Shown in pieces: positions 1 to 11,057 of a stretch of 64,000 nucleotides of DNA. The DNA lies in contig CAVOUJ010000011.1 in the NCBI GenBank assembly GCA_963699535.1, forward strand, positions 186,001 through 250,000, in the 5' to 3' direction. Below the pieces are notes generated by a model. It was not told the DNA's origin and made no database searches. It saw only the letters and a program-made list of their open reading frames with translations. The translations under genes were made by a program, and so were the position numbers. The DNA comes from VBDM01 sp963699535 (GTDB taxonomy: Bacteria; Pseudomonadota; Gammaproteobacteria; Burkholderiales; SG8-39). Numbering within the stretch: position 1 is the first letter of the stretch; every line of letters begins with the position of its first letter.

Positions 1-760
1 GCGTTCATCGCGCTGCATGGACGATACGGCGAGGACGGCACGATCCAGGGCGCGCTCGAGCTGATCGGCATTCCCTACACGGGTTCTGGCGTGCTCGCGA
101 GCGCACTCGCAATGGACAAGTGGCGCGCCAAGCTCGTATGGGAGGCCTCCGGGATTGCGACTCCGCGCTGCGAGCTCCTCAGAGGGCCAGAGCGACTTCC
201 AGGCGGTGGTCGTGCGCTTGGGACTGCCCTTGATGGTGAAACCCGCCAACGAGGGCTCTTCGATCGGCATGACCAAGGTGAAGAGCGCGCGCGAATTGCC
301 CGAGGCCTATGCGCTTGCCGCCAACTATGACCGATCGGTCATCGCTGAGCGCTTCGTAGACGGGATCGAACTGACCGTCGCCATTCTCGGGGACGTGCCG
401 CTGCCGACGATCAAGCTCGAGACGCCGCGCGAGTTCTACGACTACGAGGCGAAATACACAGCGCAGGACACGCGCTACATCATCCCTTGCGGGTTGTCGC
501 CCGACGCCGAGCGCATCGTTCAGGGCGAGGCCCTGCGCGCCTTCAGGACCTTGGATTGCCGCGGCTGGGGCCGCGTGGACCTGATGCTCGACCGGTCGGG
601 GAAACCCTATTTCCTCGAGGTCAATACCTCGCCGGGCATGACCGACCATTCGCTTGTTCCCATGGCGGCCCGTCACGCCGGCTTGTCGTTCGAGGATCTA
701 TGCATGCGGATCCTGGAATCGGCACGGCTCGAGGACGAGGGAGGGGCCCGTGTGGAATAG
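1..760 (+). CDS. ddlB: D-alanine--D-alanine ligase, 5'-truncated by window edge, one frameshift
   Basis: This is the C-terminal two thirds or more of the cytoplasmic ATP-grasp enzyme that joins two D-alanines for peptidoglycan precursors. Reading begins in frame 1 (HGRYGEDG, then GIPYTGSG and MDKWRAK) and must move to frame 2 near 176-190 to continue with LPLMVKPANEGSSIG. It ends with FLEVNTSPGMTDHSLVP, the metal/ATP-binding end of Ddl. The shift fits one extra base near 180 and is probably a sequence error. The stop at 758-760 overlaps the ftsQ start by 11 bp, as in the usual mur-ddl-fts cluster. The family is certain; the N-terminus lies outside the window. Confidence 0.93.
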
Positions 761-1505
761 CCCTCGCCTGATCAATGCCGCAGCCGGCATCCTGTATGCG
801 CTAGCCTTGGGCCTTGTCGCCTACGGCGGGGCGCGGCTTCTTTCCCTGTCTTCGGCATTTCCCCTCAAGACCGTCGTCGTGCAAGGGGAGCTTCAGCGCG
901 TGACGCGCGGCGACATCGTCCGGGCGCTCCAGGATCGCATTAAGGGCACGTTCTTCAGCGTCGAGCTGGACACGGTACGCGCGCTGCTCGAAGGCGTTCC
1001 CTGGGTGCGCCGCGCGGAAGTGAGGCGCCGCTGGCCCGATCGGCTCGAGGTACGGATCGAGGAACACGTGGCGCTGGCTCGCTGGCAGGGCGGGGAGCCG
1101 CGTCTGGTGAACACCCATGGTGAGCCCTTTTCGGGAAGAAGCGAAGCTTCGCTGCCGCTTTTCTCAGGGCCAGGCGGGAGCGAAGGCGAGGTTACCCGCC
1201 GCTATCTTGCGTTCTGCGATCTCCTCGCCCCCCTCTCCCTCGAGCTCAGGCAGGTATCACTCAGTTCCCGCCTTGCCTGGCAGCTCAGGCTTTCCAATGG
1301 GCTTACCGTGCAGCTTGGCCGCGACTCGGACAAGCAGCGTGTCGAGGAGCGCATGGCCAAGTTCGTCTCCGTCTATCCGCAAACGCTCGGCAAGTCGGGC
1401 CGCCGTCTCGAATATGTCGACCTGCGCTACCCCAACGGTTTTGCGCTGCAGGTTCCCGAGGCCGCCAGATCCGAACCGAAGAAACCAGGACGCAAGCGAG
1501 TCTGA
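750..1505 (+). CDS. ftsQ: Cell division protein FtsQ
   Basis: This is a divisome protein linking early and late division proteins. The GTG at 750 is chosen because it gives a short cytoplasmic tail, one membrane helix (about residues 8-28) and then the POTRA domain (VVVQGELQRVT, then VPWVRRAEVRRRWPDRL), with the FtsQ-type C-terminal domain to residue 251. Longer upstream extension would run inside ddlB in another frame. It overlaps ddlB and is followed two bases after its stop codon by ftsA, so it is translated from the same operon. The length is normal for FtsQ. Confidence 0.93.
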   Translation: MWNSPRLINAAAGILYALALGLVAYGGARLLSLSSAFPLKTVVVQGELQRVTRGDIVRALQDRIKGTFFSVELDTVRALLEGVPWVRRAEVRRRWPDRLEVRIEEHVALARWQGGEPRLVNTHGEPFSGRSEASLPLFSGPGGSEGEVTRRYLAFCDLLAPLSLELRQVSLSSRLAWQLRLSNGLTVQLGRDSDKQRVEERMAKFVSVYPQTLGKSGRRLEYVDLRYPNGFALQVPEAARSEPKKPGRKRV

Positions 1506-1506
1506 C

Positions 1507-2736
1507 ATGGCGAGAGAGAACAAGAACCTGCTGGTCGCTCTGGATATCGGTACGTCCAAAGTCGTGGCGATCGTGGCGGAGCTTCTCCCCGACGGGCGCC
1601 TGGAGATCATCGGTATGGGAGGGCACGAGTCCAAGGGTCTGAAGAAGGGCGTGGTCGTCAATATCGAGGCGACGGTGAACGCCATCCAGCGCACGCTCGA
1701 GGAAGCGGAGTTGATGGCCGACTGCAAGATCGAGCGTGTCTTCACCGGGATCGCCGGCAGCCACATCAAGAGCTTCAACTCCACGGGAATGGTCGCGATC
1801 AAGGACAAGGAAGTGACGCCGGTCGACGTGGAGCGCGCGATCGAGACGGCACGCGCGATGCCCATCCCGACCGACCAGCAGGTGCTGCATATCCTCACTC
1901 AGGAATTCATCATCGACGGCCAGGACGGCGTGCGCGAGCCTCTTGGCATGAGCGGCGTGCGGCTCGAGGTGAAGGTCCACATCGTCACGGGCGCCGTGTC
2001 GGCCGCGCAGAACATCGTGAAGTGCGTGCGCCGTTGCGGGCTGGAAGTGAACGATCTGATCCTGCAGCCGCTTGCCTCTTCGTTCGCCGTGCTCACCGAG
2101 GACGAAAAGGAGCTCGGTGTGTGCCTGGTCGATATCGGTGGCGGCACGAGCGATATCGCGGTATTCCGCGAAGGCGCGATCCGGCATACGGCGGTCGTCC
2201 CGATTGCCGGCGATCAGATCACGAACGACATCGCGATGGCCTTGCGGACCCCCACTTCCGAAGCGGAGGAACTCAAGGTCCGTCACGGCTGCGCGTTGCG
2301 GCAGCTTGCCGAAGCGGGCCAGATGATCGAAGTCGCCGGGGTGGGCGACCGTCCGCCGAGGATGCTCTCGCGCCAAACGCTCGCCGAGGTGATCGAGCCT
2401 CGCGTCGAGGAACTGTACTCGCTTATCCAGCAGGTCTTGCGCGATTCCGGCTACGAAGAGCTGCTCTCTTCGGGGATCGTTCTTACCGGCGGCTCGGCCG
2501 TGATGCAGGGCATGGCGGAACTGGGCGAGGAAATCTTTCACATGCCGGTGCGGGTGGGTGTTCCTCGTTACACGGGGCCGCTTTCGGATGTGGTTCGCAG
2601 CCCGCGCTACGCCACCGGAATCGGGCTGCTGCTCGAGGGCGTCATCCAGACGCAGCGTGGACTGATCGCGCGCCAGGGCGGTTCGATGAGGCAAGTGTTA
2701 GGAAGGATGCGTCAATGGTTCCAACGCAATTTCTAA
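1507..2736 (+). CDS. ftsA: Cell division protein FtsA
   Basis: This is the actin-like ATPase that anchors FtsZ to the membrane. It has 409 residues. The ATP-binding signatures are visible: LVALDIGTSKV at the N-terminus, CLVDIGGGTSDIAVF in the middle and GIVLTGGSAVMQG late. The C-terminal amphipathic helix that binds membrane is visible as QVLGRMRQWFQRNF. Its 3' end (2702-2735) is repeated almost exactly 90 bp downstream (2792-2825), with a strong hairpin between the copies; see the separate entries. Confidence 0.96.
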   Translation: MARENKNLLVALDIGTSKVVAIVAELLPDGRLEIIGMGGHESKGLKKGVVVNIEATVNAIQRTLEEAELMADCKIERVFTGIAGSHIKSFNSTGMVAIKDKEVTPVDVERAIETARAMPIPTDQQVLHILTQEFIIDGQDGVREPLGMSGVRLEVKVHIVTGAVSAAQNIVKCVRRCGLEVNDLILQPLASSFAVLTEDEKELGVCLVDIGGGTSDIAVFREGAIRHTAVVPIAGDQITNDIAMALRTPTSEAEELKVRHGCALRQLAEAGQMIEVAGVGDRPPRMLSRQTLAEVIEPRVEELYSLIQQVLRDSGYEELLSSGIVLTGGSAVMQGMAELGEEIFHMPVRVGVPRYTGPLSDVVRSPRYATGIGLLLEGVIQTQRGLIARQGGSMRQVLGRMRQWFQRNF

Positions 2737-2825
2737 ACGCAACTGGAATGAGGGATCAACAAGGGGGTGTGCCCCCTTGTTCGACCAGCATGAAGGATGC
2801 GCCAATGCTTCCAACGCAATTTCTA
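2702..2825. repeat. 34-bp direct repeat of the ftsA 3' end
   Basis: Positions 2702-2735 and 2792-2825 match at 32 of 34 bases (differences at 2712/2802 and 2718/2808), offset by exactly 90 bp. The first copy encodes the last residues and stop of FtsA. The second is non-coding, or would encode a similar peptide in the same frame. A 10-bp-stem hairpin lies between them. The arrangement looks like a local duplication around an inserted palindrome. Confidence 0.9.
2758..2781. repeat. Perfect 10-bp hairpin between ftsA and ftsZ
   Basis: AACAAGGGGG (2758-2767), loop TGTG, CCCCCTTGTT (2772-2781). The stem is perfect and GC-rich at the loop side. No U-tract follows, so it is not a classical intrinsic terminator. 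It could act as an mRNA stability or processing element that sets the FtsA:FtsZ ratio, or it could be a REP-like palindrome. Its role is inferred only. Confidence 0.7.
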
Positions 2826-2877
2826 GAAGGTCGTCGCATGCAGTTAGTTTTCCAATTCATCCCGGAAGGAGATCAGC

Positions 2878-4032
2878 ATGTTTGAAATCGTCGAAAGCCC
2901 GCTTGGCGGCACCGTGATCAAGGTGATCGGTGTCGGAGGCGCGGGAGGCAACGCCGTCGATCATATGATCCGTAACGGCGTGGCGGGCGTCGAGTTCATC
3001 GCCGCCAACACGGACGGACAGGCGCTCTCGCGAACTCAGGCGAAAAATCAGGTTCAGCTCGGATCGACGGGGCTGGGCGCGGGGGCGAAGCCTGAGGCCG
3101 GCCGCGCCGCGGCGCTCGAGGCGCGCGATCAGATCGCCGACACGCTCCGCGGGGCTCACATGGTCTTCATCACTGCCGGAATGGGCGGTGGCACCGGCAC
3201 GGGCGCCGCTCCCATCGTCGCGGAAGTCGCCAAGCAGATGGGAATCCTCACCGTCGCGGTGGTGACCAAGCCGTTCTCGTTCGAAGGTGCGCGCCGCACG
3301 CAGGCCGCTCAGGCCGGCATCGACGAGCTCTCTCAGCACGTCGATTCGGTGATCGTGATTCTCAACGAGAAACTCGAGGAAGTGCTCGGCGATGATGTGT
3401 CCATGGAGGATGCGTTCTCGTCGGCCGACAGCGTGCTCAAGAACGCGGTTGCCGGAATCTCGGAGATCATCAATGTTCCTGGCCTAATCAACGTCGACTT
3501 CCAGGATGTGCGAACGGTGATGGCCGAGCAGGGCATGGCGATGATGGGCTCAGCCGCGGCATCCGGGGTGGATCGCGCGCGCATCGCAGCAGAGCAGGCG
3601 GTGGCCTGTCCCCTCCTCGAGGGCGTCAACCTCTCGGGCGCGCGGGGGGTCGTAGTGAACATCACGGCAGACAAGTCGAGCCTCAAGCTGCGCGAAACCA
3701 AGGAGGTGATGAACACGATCCGCGGGTTCTCGGCCGATGACGCGACCATCATTTTCGGCGCGGTCTACGACGACGCTATGGGCGATGAGCTGCGCGTCAC
3801 GGTGATCGCGACTGGGCTAGGTCAGCCGCAGGTTGCGCGAGCGCCGAAGCCCCAGCTGGTCGTGCACAAGACCGGCACCGACAACGTTTCCCTCGGCGGC
3901 GTGGACTACCGGATGCTCGACGAAATGCCCGCCGTGATCCGCAAGAACCGTACCTCCACCGTCGAGGCCCTTCAGGCGAGCGGGGTCGACAAGTACGACA
4001 TCCCCGCGTTCCTGCGCAAGCAGGCCGACTAG
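2878..4032 (+). CDS. ftsZ: Cell division protein FtsZ
   Basis: This is the tubulin-like GTPase that forms the Z ring. It has 384 residues. The ATG at 2878 follows a strong ribosome site (AAGGAG at 2867-2872). The tubulin signature loop GGGTGTGAAP and the T7 loop NVDFQDVRTVM are present, and the C-terminal tail DIPAFLRKQAD is the peptide that binds FtsA and ZipA. The linker between core and tail is short. No frame problem is seen. Confidence 0.98.
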   Translation: MFEIVESPLGGTVIKVIGVGGAGGNAVDHMIRNGVAGVEFIAANTDGQALSRTQAKNQVQLGSTGLGAGAKPEAGRAAALEARDQIADTLRGAHMVFITAGMGGGTGTGAAPIVAEVAKQMGILTVAVVTKPFSFEGARRTQAAQAGIDELSQHVDSVIVILNEKLEEVLGDDVSMEDAFSSADSVLKNAVAGISEIINVPGLINVDFQDVRTVMAEQGMAMMGSAAASGVDRARIAAEQAVACPLLEGVNLSGARGVVVNITADKSSLKLRETKEVMNTIRGFSADDATIIFGAVYDDAMGDELRVTVIATGLGQPQVARAPKPQLVVHKTGTDNVSLGGVDYRMLDEMPAVIRKNRTSTVEALQASGVDKYDIPAFLRKQAD

Positions 4033-4046
4033 CTCAAGGAGCGAGC

Positions 4047-4196
4047 ATGAGAACAGCCAAGAGAAGCGGTTTGCCGCGGTATCTGCGCAAGCCCATGGTC
4101 ACACGGACCGCGGCAAGCCCCCTGGCGCGGACCGCTGCGGTGCTGATTCGCACTGTGGCCTTCGTTCCCGCCTACCAGCGCAAGCGATTGCATTGA
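4047..4196 (+). CDS. Possible small basic protein, 49 aa
   Basis: A short reading frame lies between ftsZ and lpxC. It starts at ATG 4047 with a well-placed AAGGAG (4036-4041) and ends at TGA 4194-4196. The product is rich in Arg/Lys (starts MRTAKRSGLPRYLRKPM, ends YQRKRLH) with no membrane helix or known motif. The good ribosome site 15 bp after the ftsZ stop is the main support. I do not recognise a family, and it could be chance. Confidence 0.35.
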   Translation: MRTAKRSGLPRYLRKPMVTRTAASPLARTAAVLIRTVAFVPAYQRKRLH

Positions 4197-4301
4197 GTCC
4201 CGGGCAGCAGCCTGCCGGAATCCGGGCTGGCGGGCCGCAGGCCTATGGTAAAATAGTCGCGTTTTCAATCGACTGCGGGGTCCCGCCCTGCGGCCGTTCG
4301 A

Positions 4302-5219
4302 ATGTTCAAACAACGCACACTCAAATCCGTCATTCGCGCCGCTGGCGTAGGCCTTCACACGGGCGAAAAAGTGGCCATGACCCTGCGGCCGGCACCGCCG
4401 AACACGGGAATCGTTTTCCGTCGCATCGATCTGCCCGTCCCGATCGACATCGCCGCCGATGCGTTCAAGGTCGGCGATGCAAGGCTTTGCAGCACGCTTG
4501 AGGCGAACGGAGCGAGGGTCGCGACAGTCGAGCACGTGATGTCGGCGTTCGCAGGACTCGGCATAGACAATGCCTATGTCGACCTTACCGGTCCGGAGGT
4601 GCCGATCATGGACGGGAGCGCCTCTCCCTTCGTGTTTCTTATCCAGTCGGCTGGCATCGAGGAGCAACCCGCGCCCAAGCGGTTCCTTCGTATCAAAAGC
4701 CCGGTTGAGGTGAGGGAGGGCGATAAGTGGGCGCGCTTTGAACCTTTCGAAGGATTCAAGCTTTCGTTTTCAATCGAATTCGATCACCCCGCTTTCGAGC
4801 GATCGGCACAGGCGGCTCATGTCGATTTTGCGAATACGTCCTACGTCAAGGAGGTCGCACGAGCGCGCACTTTTGGATTCATCCAAGATGTTGAAGCACT
4901 GCGCAATTCGGGCCTCGCGCTCGGCGGGAGCCTCGACAACGCCATCGTTGTAGACGAGTATCGGGTGTTGAACGCGGAGGGCCTGCGCTACGGCGACGAA
5001 TTCGTAAAGCACAAGCTGCTCGACGCAATCGGCGATCTTTACCTCGCCGGGCATCCGCTGATCGGCTATTTCTCCGCCCACAAGTCCGGGCACGCCCTGA
5101 ACAACCGCCTGCTGCGGGAGACGCTTGCATCGAAAGACGCTTGGGAGTGGGTCACTTTCGAGCGCGAGGAGGATGCGCCACCGGCGCTTTCCCGCCTGTT
5201 CGCGCTACCCGCTATCTGA
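4302..5219 (+). CDS. lpxC: UDP-3-O-acyl-N-acetylglucosamine deacetylase
   Basis: This zinc amidase catalyses the first committed step of lipid A synthesis. It has 305 residues. Typical LpxC features are visible: GVGLHTGEKV near the start, the zinc region TVEHVMSAFAGLGIDN, MDGSASPFVF, and the later HKLLDAIGDLYLAGH, which holds further zinc and catalytic residues. It sits in the usual place after ftsZ. An AT-rich stretch around 4244-4254 (TATGGTAAAAT) may hold its own -10 element, but no clear -35 is seen. Confidence 0.97.
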   Translation: MFKQRTLKSVIRAAGVGLHTGEKVAMTLRPAPPNTGIVFRRIDLPVPIDIAADAFKVGDARLCSTLEANGARVATVEHVMSAFAGLGIDNAYVDLTGPEVPIMDGSASPFVFLIQSAGIEEQPAPKRFLRIKSPVEVREGDKWARFEPFEGFKLSFSIEFDHPAFERSAQAAHVDFANTSYVKEVARARTFGFIQDVEALRNSGLALGGSLDNAIVVDEYRVLNAEGLRYGDEFVKHKLLDAIGDLYLAGHPLIGYFSAHKSGHALNNRLLRETLASKDAWEWVTFEREEDAPPALSRLFALPAI

Positions 5220-5244
5220 TTCCCCATCAACGCGGGCCACGCTG

Positions 5245-5430
5245 TTGCTTGCGCTGCGCATCGCCGGAATTCTCGTGGTGTTCGCCACGGCTGCCGGGAT
5301 CGGGCTTTACCTGCTTACCGGTGACCGGAAGTATCTGCGCTTCGCCTACCAGACCTTCAAGTACGCCCTGATCTTTGCGCTGCTGATCATGGGTCTACTC
5401 GCGCTAGAACGCGCAATTGTGCTCGTTTGA
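5245..5430 (+). CDS. Small two-helix membrane protein, 61 aa
   Basis: A short frame follows lpxC, read here from TTG 5245. It encodes two hydrophobic segments (IAGILVVFATAAGIGLYLL and ALIFALLIMGLLALERAIVLV) separated by a charged loop, TGDRKYLRFAYQTFKY. An upstream in-frame ATG at 5173, inside the lpxC end, would give 85 aa, so the start is uncertain. It ends 9 bp before the convergent dciA stop. Function is unknown; an inner-membrane location is inferred. Confidence 0.7.
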   Translation: MLALRIAGILVVFATAAGIGLYLLTGDRKYLRFAYQTFKYALIFALLIMGLLALERAIVLV

Positions 5431-5438
5431 AACTTCGC

Positions 5439-5867
5439 TTAACTCCGCCCCCGTCCGACGATTCTGTGAAGGGCAGTTTTCAGTTCTGAATCAGAGAGTT
5501 GCTGAGCAAGCCGGCGGAGCGCAGCTGCCGCTTCGACACTCATTTTCGATGATTTTTCAAGGACTTGCCCCACAGAGTTGAGGGGTTGCACGCGAACTTC
5601 CAATCCGGTAACCTCGACCGCTCGCCTTGATAACTCCTCTGATAGTCCAGGGCTCAGGAGTTTCAGCTTGGCCGCTACCGCGCTGTTGGCGGCGAAAATA
5701 ACGACTTTTCCCTGCTTGTAGTTGGCGATGGAGCAATATCGCGCCAGGGATTCGGGAAGCACGGCTGCGAGAATCTTGCGCAGCTCGATCAGGCGTTGCG
5801 CCTGGGGCATCAGCGACGCGATGGCGTCGGGTTGACTCAGAAAGGCGCAGGGGTTCTTGGTAGGCAT
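5439..5867 (-). CDS. dciA: DciA-like DUF721 protein
   Basis: This 142-residue protein belongs to the DUF721 family. Members (DciA) interact with and load the replicative helicase DnaB in bacteria lacking DnaC. Reading starts at ATG 5867 (MPTKNPCAFL). The C-terminal part, with YKQGKVVIFAANSAVAAKLK and ...VRVQPLNSV, matches the KH-like DUF721 core. It is transcribed against lpxC and divergently from the M23 peptidase, with only 37 bp between the two starts. Confidence 0.8.
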   Translation of the reverse strand: MPTKNPCAFLSQPDAIASLMPQAQRLIELRKILAAVLPESLARYCSIANYKQGKVVIFAANSAVAAKLKLLSPGLSEELSRRAVEVTGLEVRVQPLNSVGQVLEKSSKMSVEAAAALRRLAQQLSDSELKTALHRIVGRGRS

Positions 5868-5904
5868 GGTCTGGTGAAAGTTTAGCTGCCTCAGGAGTAG
5901 GCGC

Positions 5905-6837
5905 GTGCACATTATTCTCGTTTCGAGCGGGCTGGCCAAGTCGAGATCGCTGACGCTGACCACGCGGCACCTCGTCGCAGCTTTCATACTCATGGCGCTA
6001 CTTGTGAGTGGCCTCACGCTCGGGCTTTTCTGGATGACGGCACGGCACGCCACCGGGTTCAAGATCCCCCTGCTCGATTCCCTGCTGATGTCTGCGCAGG
6101 TATCCGCCCAAGAGCAGCAAAAGCGGAAGACGGAGGAGTTCTTGCGGGAGAACCTGAACGCCATGGCGATCAAGCTCGGTCAGATGCAGGCCCAGCTCAT
6201 GCGCCTGGACGCCTTGGGCGAACGCCTCGCGGCCTTGGCCGGGCTCAAGCCTGGCGAGTTTCGCTTCAGCGAAACGCCTGGCCGCGGCGGTCCGTTTTCC
6301 AGCGTTCCGCCCAAAGACCTTTCCATGGCGGAGTTCAACCGGCAGCTCGAACAGACCTCCAGGCAAATGGAAAACCGCACCGACTCCCTCGGTATCCTGG
6401 AATCGCAGCTTTTCGACGCCCAGGTGAAGAAGAAACTCATGCCGACGATTCCCCCGGTTGACGGTAGCTGGAGCGCATCGAGCTTCGGCTGGCGCATCGA
6501 TCCGTTCAACGGCATGCTCGCCTTGCACGAAGGCGTCGATTTTGTGGTCGATGAAGGCACCGCCGTGTTTGCGGCGGCAGGAGGCGTGGTGAGGTTCGCC
6601 GGATCAAATGGCCCGTACGGCAACATGGTCGAGATCGACCATGGCAACGATTTCATCACCCGGTACGCGCATTGCTCGCGTGTGCTCGTTGCGTTGGGCG
6701 AAGTCGTTCAGCGCGGGAGCAAGATTGCGGAGTCCGGGTCTACCGGCCGGGCGACCGGCCCCCACGTGCACTTTGAGGTTCGCTACCGGGGTGTGGCGCA
6801 GAACCCGGTGCGCTTCCTCCAGGCCTCCGCGCGCTAA
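5905..6837 (+). CDS. M23 family peptidoglycan endopeptidase, membrane anchored
   Basis: This protein has 310 residues and starts at GTG 5905. An N-terminal membrane anchor (about residues 24-46) is followed by a coiled-coil-like region rich in Gln/Glu/Arg, then a LytM/peptidase M23 domain. Zinc ligands are visible in HEGVDFVVDEGT, in YAHCSR and in GPHVHFEVR. Such proteins cut peptide cross-links or activate amidases in the periplasm. Its place between dciA and secA is common in betaproteobacteria. The substrate cannot be read from the sequence. Confidence 0.88.
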   Translation: MHIILVSSGLAKSRSLTLTTRHLVAAFILMALLVSGLTLGLFWMTARHATGFKIPLLDSLLMSAQVSAQEQQKRKTEEFLRENLNAMAIKLGQMQAQLMRLDALGERLAALAGLKPGEFRFSETPGRGGPFSSVPPKDLSMAEFNRQLEQTSRQMENRTDSLGILESQLFDAQVKKKLMPTIPPVDGSWSASSFGWRIDPFNGMLALHEGVDFVVDEGTAVFAAAGGVVRFAGSNGPYGNMVEIDHGNDFITRYAHCSRVLVALGEVVQRGSKIAESGSTGRATGPHVHFEVRYRGVAQNPVRFLQASAR

Positions 6838-6959
6838 GGGCAGTTCAGGGCGGCTCGGGCCGTTCGCAGTTCCCCGCGGTCCTTCGCGCCGATCGGCCCG
6901 GAGCGGGTGCTCAGCGTGCTAAACTTCGAACCCTTGCACGACACCGCCGTCACTCCTAG

Positions 6960-9731
<2,772 letters not shown>

Positions 9732-9798
9732 ATCCCTTTCGCAGCACGGACCGGATGGGGGTTTTTGATCCGTGGGCGCGTTGCGGTTCGCGGTTTTC

Positions 9799-11028
9799 AT
9801 GGCCGTCAACCTGACGCCTCCGCGACCGGAGGACCTGTTTCCCGTCAGAGGCGTGAAGCTGGGAATCGCCGAGGCGGGAGTGCGCAAATCCGGCCGCAAG
9901 GACCTGCTTCTGATGACGCTCGCGGAAGGGTCCCGGGTCGCGGGCGTGTTCACCCAGAACCGATTTTGCGCAGCTCCGGTTCAGGTGTCGAAGGAGCATC
10001 TCGCCTCGGGCTTCCCCGCTCGGGCGCTGCTCGTGAATACCGGCAACGCAAACGCCGGCACGGGAAAGGAAGGGATCGCCCGGGCGAAGGCGAGCTGCGA
10101 AGAGGCGGCGCGGCTCCTCGGCTGCGATCCGCGGCAGGTACTCCCGTTTTCCACCGGCGTGGTCATGGAAGCCTTGCCCGTCGAGCGCATTCTGGCGGGC
10201 CTGCCGGCCTGCGTCGCCGATTTGCGCGAAGACAACTGGGCGTCCGCGGCGGAGGCGATCATGACGACCGACACGGTCGCGAAGGCGCGATCGCTGCGCG
10301 CGCGGCTGGGCGGCAAGCCTCTCACCGTGACGGGAATCGCCAAGGGAGCGGGCATGATCCGGCCCGACATGGCGACCATGCTCGGCTTCGTTGCCACGGA
10401 TGCCGAAGTCGCGCAGGGGACGTTGCAGCAGCTCGTCGCCTCGGCGGCCGCAGGTTCGTTCAACCGCATCAGCGTCGACGGCGACACGTCCACCAACGAT
10501 TCATTCATGCTCGTCGCCACCGGTGCAACAGGGGGGCCGCAGATCGACGGCCCCGGGCATCCGCAATTCGCGGTTGTGCGCGACGCGGTGTTCGAGATTT
10601 CGCGGTGGCTCGCCCAGGCAATCGTGCGCGATGGCGAAGGCGCGACCAAGTTCATCACCGTGCGCGTGGAGAAAGGCAGAGACGAAGCGGAGTGCGCCCG
10701 CGTCGCCTACTCGATCGCGCACTCGCCCCTGGTGAAAACCGCTTTCTTCGCGTCGGACCCGAATCTGGGGCGGATTCTTGCCGCCATCGGCTACGCGGGG
10801 ATTCGCGATCTCGACGTCGGGGCAGTCGAGTTGTATCTGGACGATGTGGCTGTTTCGAAAGACGGGGGCCGTGCACCCGGCTATCGCGAGGAGCAGGGAC
10901 AGCGTGTGATGAAGAAGAGCGAAATCGAGGTCCGCGTCGTGCTCAACCGCGGGGCTGCGGAGACCGTCGTGTGGACCTGCGATTTGTCCCATGATTACGT
11001 TACCATCAACGCGGAGTACAGGACCTAG
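9799..11028 (+). CDS. argJ: Bifunctional ornithine acetyltransferase/N-acetylglutamate synthase
   Basis: ArgJ recycles acetyl groups in arginine biosynthesis. ATG 9799 (MAVNLTPPRPEDLFPV) is preferred over the in-frame GTG at 9772 because family members start this way. The protein has 409 residues. The self-cleavage site is in DMATMLGFVATDA, where the Thr of ATML becomes the catalytic nucleophile of the beta chain. EGATKFITV and the C-terminal DLSHDYVTINAEYRT are also typical. The secA-argJ order is characteristic of betaproteobacteria. Confidence 0.96.
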   Translation: MAVNLTPPRPEDLFPVRGVKLGIAEAGVRKSGRKDLLLMTLAEGSRVAGVFTQNRFCAAPVQVSKEHLASGFPARALLVNTGNANAGTGKEGIARAKASCEEAARLLGCDPRQVLPFSTGVVMEALPVERILAGLPACVADLREDNWASAAEAIMTTDTVAKARSLRARLGGKPLTVTGIAKGAGMIRPDMATMLGFVATDAEVAQGTLQQLVASAAAGSFNRISVDGDTSTNDSFMLVATGATGGPQIDGPGHPQFAVVRDAVFEISRWLAQAIVRDGEGATKFITVRVEKGRDEAECARVAYSIAHSPLVKTAFFASDPNLGRILAAIGYAGIRDLDVGAVELYLDDVAVSKDGGRAPGYREEQGQRVMKKSEIEVRVVLNRGAAETVVWTCDLSHDYVTINAEYRT

Positions 11029-11057
11029 ACGGAATCCGGCAGCGGAGGCGGAAAGAA

